DNA of 64,000 nt from Acidimicrobiia bacterium. Its GTDB lineage: Bacteria; Acidobacteriota; Vicinamibacteria; Vicinamibacterales; UBA2999. Below the pieces are notes generated by a model that saw only the letters and a list, made by a program, of their open reading frames with translations, searched no databases and had not been told where the DNA came from. Position 1 is the first letter of the stretch, and every line of letters starts with the position of its first letter. The DNA is taken from contig VFZG01000009.1 in NCBI GenBank assembly GCA_016871275.1, positions 1 through 64,000 of the forward strand, written 5' to 3'. Shown piece by piece: positions 57,418 through 64,000 of this stretch. The translations under genes and the position numbers were made by a program.

Positions 57418-60400
57418 TTACGAGTGCCCTGCCTTGAGCCCGGTCGCAGGATCGCGATGCTCCGCCAACTGTGCTGCCGCCTCCTCGTCACTCATGTGCT
57501 CGAGCCGGTCGAGCAGCGCGGCCAGCGTCGCCTGATCGTCGATCACCGCCAGCCTCGCCCACTCCGCGGCGAGATCGGCGATGGTCTGGTGCTGGAACAG
57601 CGCATTCAGCTCCAGCGTGGCGCCGAAGTCCTGCTTCAGGCGCGTGAGCATCTGCGTCGCGATCAGCGAATGGCCGCCGAGATCGAAGAAGTTGTCGTGG
57701 ATGCCGATCGAGTTGACGCCGAGCAACTCCTGCCAGATTCCGGCGAGCTTCGACTCGCGATCGTTCCTCGGAGCGGCATATTCGCTGTCGAGGTCGGGAC
57801 GCGCGTATCCCACCAGGGCCGGCTCGGCCACGGGCGCGACCGCCAATGCCGGCGGCGACGCGCCGTCCGGCGCGTGCGCCGCACTGCGCGGCTCGATCCA
57901 GTAGCGTTGGCGCTGGAACGGATACACCGGCAGCGAGACACGCCGGCGGCCCTGGCCCTCGTGGAACTGCTGCCAGTCGACCGTCACACCCGCCAGCCAC
58001 AACTCACCCAAGGCGGCGACTGCCGCCTGTTGGTCGTCGCGCGACTCGCTCGCATGTGGCAGGCTGGTGATCGTCAGTGGCGAATCGACACCGAGCTGCC
58101 TGGCCAGCCCTGACAGCGCGCGGCCTGGACCTACTTCCAGCAGGGTGGGCTGCGTCTCGCGCAGCAGGTGCGTCAGGCCCGCCGAGAACCGGACGGCGTG
58201 ACGCAGGTGATCGGCCCAATACTGCGGCCGCACCGCCTCGTCAGCCGTGATCCACGTGCCGGTTCGATTCGACACGAACCGAAGCCGTGGCGCGTTCAAC
58301 CGCACCCGGCTGAGCGCATCCACGAACGGCGCCAGCATCGGCTCCATCATCGACGAGTGGAACGCATGCGAGGTGTGGAGGCGCTGGCACGAAATGTGGC
58401 GGCGGGTCAGCTCCTGCTCGAACGCATCTGCCGCGGTTGCGGGCCCTGACACAACACAGGTCGTGGGGCTATTCACGGCCGCAATCTCCATCGAGCCGCC
58501 CAGCAGCGGCTCGACCTCGTGCTCGGGCAGCAGCACCGCCAGCATCACGCCCGGCGACATGCTCTGCATCAGCCGTCCACGCGTCGCGACGATGTTCAAG
58601 GCGTCGGGCAGCGAGAACACGCCAGCGAGGCAGGCCGCCACGTACTCCCCGATGCTGTGGCCGATCATCGCCGTGGGCGTCACGCCCCATCGCATCCAGA
58701 GTTGCGCGAGCGCATACTCCACGGTGAACAGTGCCGGTTGCGCGATCGCCGTCTGCTGCAGATCGTGTACCGCGGTCTTCGCGGCATCCGGTTCGGCATA
58801 GATCAGCCGGCGCAGGTCAAGGCCGAGCACCGGCTTCAGTAATTCAGCACAGCGATCGATATCGCAGCGGAAGGACGCTTCACGGTCGTACAGCGCGCGC
58901 GTCATGCCCGGATGCTGACTGCCCTGCCCGGGGAACATGAAGGCCACCGCGGTCCCCGCCTCTTCCGCCAACGCGCTCCGCAGCCGCCTGGCGTCACCGA
59001 GCGCGGCCACTGCTTCGTCTGCGGTTCGCGCGGTCACGACCGCGCGGCGAGCGAACTGCCGCCTGCCGACCTGCAGCGTGTACGCCACATCGGCAAGATT
59101 CACGCCCGGGTTGTCCGTCAAGTGATTCGTGAGCTCGCTGACCGCATCCTGCAACGCCGCCGGCGTCTTGGCGGACAACACCAACAATTGATCCGGACGC
59201 GACGCGGCACTCGCCGGCCGCGCGGGCGCCTCTTCGATAATCGCGTGCGCGTTGGTACCGCCGACACCGAACGAACTCAGCCCGGCGCGCCGCGGATGAT
59301 GGGCGCTTCGCGGCCAGTCCATCAGTTCGCCGACCACGTAGAACGGACTCTGCTCGATCTTCAGTTCCGGATTCGCTGACGTGAAGTGCAGGCTCGGCGC
59401 CATCTGGCCATGTTGCAGGCCCAGGACGACCTTCAATAAGCCGGCCAGGCCGGCGGCGGTGTCGGCGTGGCCGATATTGGACTTCACCGAGCCCAGGCCG
59501 CAGAAACCGGTGCGCGCCGTCTTCCGGCGATACGCCTGCGTCAGTCCCGCCACTTCGATCGGATCGCCAAGCGGGGTCGCCGTGCCATGCGCCTCAACGT
59601 AGGAAATCGTGTCAGGCTCGACGCCAGCCATTTCGAGCGCTTCTGAAATCACGTCCGCCTGGCCGTTGATGCTGGGGGCCGTATAGCCAACCTTGTGGCG
59701 TCCGTCGTTGTTGACCGCGGTCCCCTTGATCACCGCGTAGATCGAATCGCCGTCCGCCACCGCGTCATCGAGGCGCTTCAGCACCACCGCCGCCACGCCG
59801 CTGCCGTCGATCAGCCCGCTCTTGGTCGCATCGAACGGCCGGCACAGGCCGTCCGGCGAATAGGCGGCGCCCGCCTCGTAGATGTGCCCGACCTTCTGGG
59901 GAAAGTGCACGCTCACCGCACCGACGATCGACATGTCGGACTGCTGCGTCAGCAGGTGCTGACACGCGAAGTGGATCGCCACCAGCGACGAGGAACAGGC
60001 GGTACTGACGTTCAGGCTCGCGCCCGTGAGGTTCATGGCATAGGCAATGCGGGTCGCAACGAAATCCTTGTCGTTGCAGATCGACAGGTGGAAGCCGCCG
60101 ACACGTTGCGCGAGGCCGGGGTGCGAACAAATGTTGAACGCCAGGTAGGTGTTCAAGCCGGTGCTCGTGAACGCCGCGATTCGGCCCGGGTATCTCTCCG
60201 AGTCGTAGCCCGCGTCCTCGAGAGCGTGCCACGCACACTCCATTAGCAGGCGATGCTGCGGATCCATCAACTCGGCTTCGCGCGGGGAGATGCCGAAGAA
60301 GGCCGCATCAAACAGGTCCGCATCGTCCAGCACACCCTTGGCGGCGATGAAGTCGGGGTGACGAATGACCTCGATCGGGAACAGGCCCGTCGCCATCAGC

Positions 60401-60537
60401 TCCTCTTCCGAGAAGTGACCAATCGCATCGACGCCGCCCTGCAGGTTGTGCCAGAACGCGCGCAGGTCGCGGGCGCCTGGAAAGCGCCCGGCCATGCCGA
60501 TGATGGCAATGTCGTCGGTCGGTTCGTGCTGGCTCAT
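57418..60537 (-). CDS. Type I PKS module KS-AT-ACP (malonyl-type AT)
   Basis: 'DDIAIIGMAGRFPGA', 'NVSTACSSSLVAIHFA', 'VEAHGTATPLGDP', 'SNIGHADTAAG'; AT GHSIGE/HAFHS; ACP 'FFDLGGHSLIATQML'; no KR motif between AT and ACP. Confidence 0.96.
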   Translation of the reverse strand: MSQHEPTDDIAIIGMAGRFPGARDLRAFWHNLQGGVDAIGHFSEEELMATGLFPIEVIRHPDFIAAKGVLDDADLFDAAFFGISPREAELMDPQHRLLMECAWHALEDAGYDSERYPGRIAAFTSTGLNTYLAFNICSHPGLAQRVGGFHLSICNDKDFVATRIAYAMNLTGASLNVSTACSSSLVAIHFACQHLLTQQSDMSIVGAVSVHFPQKVGHIYEAGAAYSPDGLCRPFDATKSGLIDGSGVAAVVLKRLDDAVADGDSIYAVIKGTAVNNDGRHKVGYTAPSINGQADVISEALEMAGVEPDTISYVEAHGTATPLGDPIEVAGLTQAYRRKTARTGFCGLGSVKSNIGHADTAAGLAGLLKVVLGLQHGQMAPSLHFTSANPELKIEQSPFYVVGELMDWPRSAHHPRRAGLSSFGVGGTNAHAIIEEAPARPASAASRPDQLLVLSAKTPAALQDAVSELTNHLTDNPGVNLADVAYTLQVGRRQFARRAVVTARTADEAVAALGDARRLRSALAEEAGTAVAFMFPGQGSQHPGMTRALYDREASFRCDIDRCAELLKPVLGLDLRRLIYAEPDAAKTAVHDLQQTAIAQPALFTVEYALAQLWMRWGVTPTAMIGHSIGEYVAACLAGVFSLPDALNIVATRGRLMQSMSPGVMLAVLLPEHEVEPLLGGSMEIAAVNSPTTCVVSGPATAADAFEQELTRRHISCQRLHTSHAFHSSMMEPMLAPFVDALSRVRLNAPRLRFVSNRTGTWITADEAVRPQYWADHLRHAVRFSAGLTHLLRETQPTLLEVGPGRALSGLARQLGVDSPLTITSLPHASESRDDQQAAVAALGELWLAGVTVDWQQFHEGQGRRRVSLPVYPFQRQRYWIEPRSAAHAPDGASPPALAVAPVAEPALVGYARPDLDSEYAAPRNDRESKLAGIWQELLGVNSIGIHDNFFDLGGHSLIATQMLTRLKQDFGATLELNALFQHQTIADLAAEWARLAVIDDQATLAALLDRLEHMSDEEAAAQLAEHRDPATGLKAGHS

Positions 60538-60540
60538 CGT

Positions 60541-63500
60541 CTATACCTGCTGCGATGCTTCCCGCGCGCGGCGGTTGGCCTGCCGGCGCGCGGAGCTCTT
60601 CTGGCGCTGCGCGCGCTGCCGGATGTCGTCGCCGGCAGCCGGAGCAGCGGCCTCGCCGCCGCCAATGTGGGCGGCCAGCGCGCGAATGGTCGGGTACTGG
60701 AACAGATCGAGGACCCGGCACGTGCCGCCAGCCAGCGTCTCGATCTGCCTGAACGCGTCGAGCGCCAGCAGCGAGGTGCCGCCCAGGTCGAAGAAGTTGT
60801 CGTGCGCACCAACCTGATTCAGGTTCAGCACCTGCTTCCAGATGCCGGCGAGGGCATCCTCAATCGGACCACGAGGGGCCACGAACTCGGCGGCCTGCTC
60901 GGGGCGTTCACGATCCGGAGCGGGCAGCGCCGCACGGTCGATCTTGCCGTTGGTGGTCAACGGCATCGTGTCCACCCGAATGAACGCCGCCGGCACCATG
61001 TATTCCGGCAGCGTTCGGCGCAGGTCCTCGCGCAGTCTACTGATGGACAGCAGCGCGCTCTCCTCGGCGCGCAGGTAAGCCACCAGGCGCGGATTCGCGG
61101 GATCGTCGTTCCGCAACAGCACCGCAGCCTCGCGCACGCCCGGTTGCTGCAGCAGCACATGCTCGATTTCCGGCAGCTCGATGCGATAGCCGCGCAACTT
61201 GATCTGGCCGTCGATTCGGCCGAGATACTCGAGCTGTCCGTCTGCCCGGTAGCGTGCGCGATCGCCGGTCCTGTAGAGGCGATCGCCAGCGCGCCCGCGC
61301 CCGCCGCGCTCGGCGAACGGATCCGGCACGAATGCGGCGGCGGTCAGGTCCGCGCGGTTGAAATAGCCGCGCGCCACTCCTTCGCCGCCGATGTACAGTT
61401 CGCCGGCCACGCCGATTGGCGCCGGCTCGAGGTGATCGTCAAGCACATACAGTTGCGCACCGCCAATCGGACGGCCGATCGGAACGGTGTCGCCAGACAG
61501 CGCGCCGAACTCGAACGTGCAACAGCCAACCACGGCCTCGGTCGGTCCGTACTCATTGACGATGCGGACGGAGTCATGACGGGTCCAGTTGACGAGCGCC
61601 TGCGGCGCAATCGCCTCGCCACCGAGGACCACGCGGCGAACGGCGCCCGCGTGCGGACCATCCGGCAACAGCCGGTTGACCGCATCCAGATGCGCCGGCG
61701 TGATCTTGATGAAGCGGTACCCGGCCTTGCCGGTCAGCGCGTTGGCCAACGCCGGCAATTCCTCCCCTTCCGGCAACAACTCCGCACAGCCGCCGACGAC
61801 CAGCGGCACGAACAGGCTCGTGATGGTGGCGTCGAAGCCGACTGAGCCGAGCACGGGCGTACCGCCATCGGCCTCGTACGCCTGTGCCGCCCACAACAGG
61901 TAGTTGGTGAGGCCGCGATGCGGCACCACCACACCCTTGGGCCGGCCCGTCGAGCCCGACGTGTAGATCACATAGGCCGGGCTCTCAAGGCTGATCGCGA
62001 TTGGCAGGTTGTCCGTCGCCTCACGATCGAGCAGGTCGCGATCGCGATCGAGACAGCACACCGCGCCGGGCGGCGTCGGCAGCGACGCCAGCAGATCCTC
62101 GTGCGTCAACAGCATCGAGACGCCGGCGTCGCCGATGATGTGCTCGATCCGTCCGGCCGGATAAGAGGGATCGATCGGGACGTAGGCGGCCCCTGCCTTC
62201 ATCGACCCGAGCAGCGCCACCAGCAGATCGGTGGAGCGCCGGAGGTAGACCGCGACACGCTGCTCGGGACCGACGCCCGATTGCCTCAGGAATCGCGCCA
62301 GCTGGTTGGCGCGCGCGTTCAGTTCGCGGAATGTCAGGCGGCGGCCAGCGGGTCCACGCTCGACCACCGCTACCGAATCAGGGCGCTGCTGCGCCAGCGA
62401 CTCACACAGCTGGTGCGCGCACCGGTCAATCGTCTGCGCCGCGCCGGCGTTCCAGTCGACCAGCTGCGTCCGCATCGACCGCGCATCCAACAGCGGCAAC
62501 GCGTGCACGTCGGTGTCCGGATGATCGACAACGCCCTGCAGCAACGTCTCGTAGTGCTGCAGGAACCGGTCGATCGTCGCCGCCTCGAAGAGATCCGTTC
62601 GGTAGTCGCACTCGAGGACGACGCCGGTCTCGTAGACGTTGGCCGTCAGCGTCAGGTCCATGCGCGCGAACGTGCCATGACGCGGGAACGGCGACATCCT
62701 CAGGCCGCCTGCCACCGACGGGAACAACGGCCGCTCCAGGTTGAACACCGCCGAGACGAGCGGCGCGCGGCTGATGTCGCGCTTGAGATGCAGCGCATTC
62801 AGCAACCGCGCGAACGGATAGTCCTGGTGCTGGAAGGCGTCCAGCAGCGTGCCGCGAGTCTGGCGCAAATGCTCAAGGGCCGTCAGGCGGCCCGCTCCGG
62901 GAATCGTGCTCACCATCGGCAGGAGGTGCGCGCAGTAGCCAACCAGCGTGTCGCTGCGTTCAGGCGCCCGGCCCGCGCTCGGGCAGCCCACGACGATCGT
63001 TTCCTGGCCGCTCAGGCGATGCAACAGCAACTGATAGACGCCAAGCAGCAGCATGAACGGCGTGAAGCCGCGCGAACCGGCCAGCTTCGTCGCGCGCGCC
63101 ATCAAGGACGCCTCGATGGTCCGGCGTCGAACGGAACCGTTGAAGGTCCTCACCGCCGGACGAGGACGATCGGCCGGGATATCGCCGGGCGCCGGCTGCC
63201 CCTTCAGCTGCGCCAGCCAATACGCTTCGTGCGCCTGCATGGCGGCGGTAGCTGACTGCGCCTCGTGCCAGCGGATGAAATCGCGATACTGCATCGGCGC
63301 CGGCAGGTGCGCGGGCGCCCCGCCGCGCTGGGCGGCATACAACGCGTTGATTTCCCCAATCACGTTGACCATCGACAGGCCGTCTGTCAGCAGATGGTGG
63401 GAACTCAGGACCAGCACGTGACGACCCTCGGCCACCTTGAGCAGCGTTGCCGAGAACACCGGCCCGTTCACGAAGTCGAACAGCGTCCGGTTGAGGCCCT

Positions 63501-64000
63501 CAAGGTGGACCAGCACGTCCTGGTCGGGAGTCGCGGAGGCAGACACGTCGAGGTAGTTCGGCGCCACCGCAGACGGCGGATGGACCACGAGGCGATCGGC
63601 CCTGGGATCCACCGTTGTTCGCAGCGACTCGTGCCGGGCCACCACCTGTGTCAGCGCCTGCGTGAACGCATCGCGATCGAGCTCACCGTCGATCGTCAGC
63701 ACGGCCGGATCGTTGTAGGCGCGGGCACCGTCGTCAGACATCTTGGCCAGCAGCCAGAGTTGCTGCTGCGCCTCGCTCATCGGATAGGAATAGGTCTGGG
63801 ACGGCGCGACCGACCACTCCTTTCTCACGCCGTTCAGCGACGTCAGCCCGCCGAGCGCGAGCGCCATCGGGACGCCGAAGTCCACGAAGCACGCAATCTC
63901 ATCGACGCCGGCGGCACGGAGACGCTCGATGATCGGGCGGACCGTGTCCGGCGAGCCGATCAGCGCACTCGAGCCGACGTACTTGTCGTAGGCCGTCTGG
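60541..64000 (-). CDS. NRPS (5' end outside window): [luciferase-like monooxygenase C-terminus]-C-A-PCP
   Basis: Frame open to the window edge; edge translation 'QTAYDKYVGSSALIGSPDTVRPIIERLRAAGVDEIACFVDFGVPM...' resembles the end of MupA-type LLM domains; then 'SEAQQQLWLLAKM' C domain (HHLLTDG), A domain YTSGSTGRPKG, PCP FFDLGGTSLL. Confidence 0.93.
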   Translation of the reverse strand, partial: QTAYDKYVGSSALIGSPDTVRPIIERLRAAGVDEIACFVDFGVPMALALGGLTSLNGVRKEWSVAPSQTYSYPMSEAQQQLWLLAKMSDDGARAYNDPAVLTIDGELDRDAFTQALTQVVARHESLRTTVDPRADRLVVHPPSAVAPNYLDVSASATPDQDVLVHLEGLNRTLFDFVNGPVFSATLLKVAEGRHVLVLSSHHLLTDGLSMVNVIGEINALYAAQRGGAPAHLPAPMQYRDFIRWHEAQSATAAMQAHEAYWLAQLKGQPAPGDIPADRPRPAVRTFNGSVRRRTIEASLMARATKLAGSRGFTPFMLLLGVYQLLLHRLSGQETIVVGCPSAGRAPERSDTLVGYCAHLLPMVSTIPGAGRLTALEHLRQTRGTLLDAFQHQDYPFARLLNALHLKRDISRAPLVSAVFNLERPLFPSVAGGLRMSPFPRHGTFARMDLTLTANVYETGVVLECDYRTDLFEAATIDRFLQHYETLLQGVVDHPDTDVHALPLLDARSMRTQLVDWNAGAAQTIDRCAHQLCESLAQQRPDSVAVVERGPAGRRLTFRELNARANQLARFLRQSGVGPEQRVAVYLRRSTDLLVALLGSMKAGAAYVPIDPSYPAGRIEHIIGDAGVSMLLTHEDLLASLPTPPGAVCCLDRDRDLLDREATDNLPIAISLESPAYVIYTSGSTGRPKGVVVPHRGLTNYLLWAAQAYEADGGTPVLGSVGFDATITSLFVPLVVGGCAELLPEGEELPALANALTGKAGYRFIKITPAHLDAVNRLLPDGPHAGAVRRVVLGGEAIAPQALVNWTRHDSVRIVNEYGPTEAVVGCCTFEFGALSGDTVPIGRPIGGAQLYVLDDHLEPAPIGVAGELYIGGEGVARGYFNRADLTAAAFVPDPFAERGGRGRAGDRLYRTGDRARYRADGQLEYLGRIDGQIKLRGYRIELPEIEHVLLQQPGVREAAVLLRNDDPANPRLVAYLRAEESALLSISRLREDLRRTLPEYMVPAAFIRVDTMPLTTNGKIDRAALPAPDRERPEQAAEFVAPRGPIEDALAGIWKQVLNLNQVGAHDNFFDLGGTSLLALDAFRQIETLAGGTCRVLDLFQYPTIRALAAHIGGGEAAAPAAGDDIRQRAQRQKSSARRQANRRAREASQQV

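Noticed and set aside
56050-58113. 687-aa plus-strand ORF inside the NRPS/PKS genes
   Set aside because: Antisense mirror frame of a clear NRPS/PKS coding region; no recognisable domain.
1-64000. tRNA/rRNA genes, CRISPR arrays, insertion sequences
   Set aside because: None seen: no cloverleaf or rRNA-like blocks, no regularly spaced repeats, no transposase or integrase translation in the ORF track. Not excluded by a tool.

Overview
High-GC (acidobacterial-looking) window in two parts. Positions 1 to ~29.8 kb hold ordinary accessory and housekeeping genes: M14 peptidase C-terminus, VapBC, creatininase, a secreted beta-lactamase/VCBS/RidA fusion, a SoxCD-like pair, S9 peptidase, esterase, haloalkane dehalogenase, DCC protein, SMP-30 lactonase, YfcC-like carrier, RegBA-type two-component system, TonB-dependent receptor, BNR protein, two frameshifted Ser/Thr kinases and a decayed HigBA module. 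Positions ~29.8 kb to the right edge hold most of a hybrid NRPS/PKS biosynthetic locus that continues past the window. The plus-strand arm is: PvdE/SyrD-type peptide exporter, a lipoprotein with a duplicated Cys/FDWAG domain, an SPFH/prohibitin protein, MbtH, type II thioesterase and an APH-fold kinase. The minus-strand arm is: [..LLM]-C-A-PCP | KS-AT-ACP | C-A-NMT-PCP-C-A-PCP-E-C-A-PCP | TubC-dock-C-A-PCP-KS-AT-KR-ACP-TE, then an AspH-type hydroxylase. The main candidates for something undescribed are the exporter/duplicated-domain lipoprotein/SPFH triad coupled to the assembly line, the secreted beta-lactamase-VCBS-RidA fusion, and paired RegA-like operator sites between regB and the TonB receptor. 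All product and domain calls come from reading translations and recalled family motifs; no database search was run.
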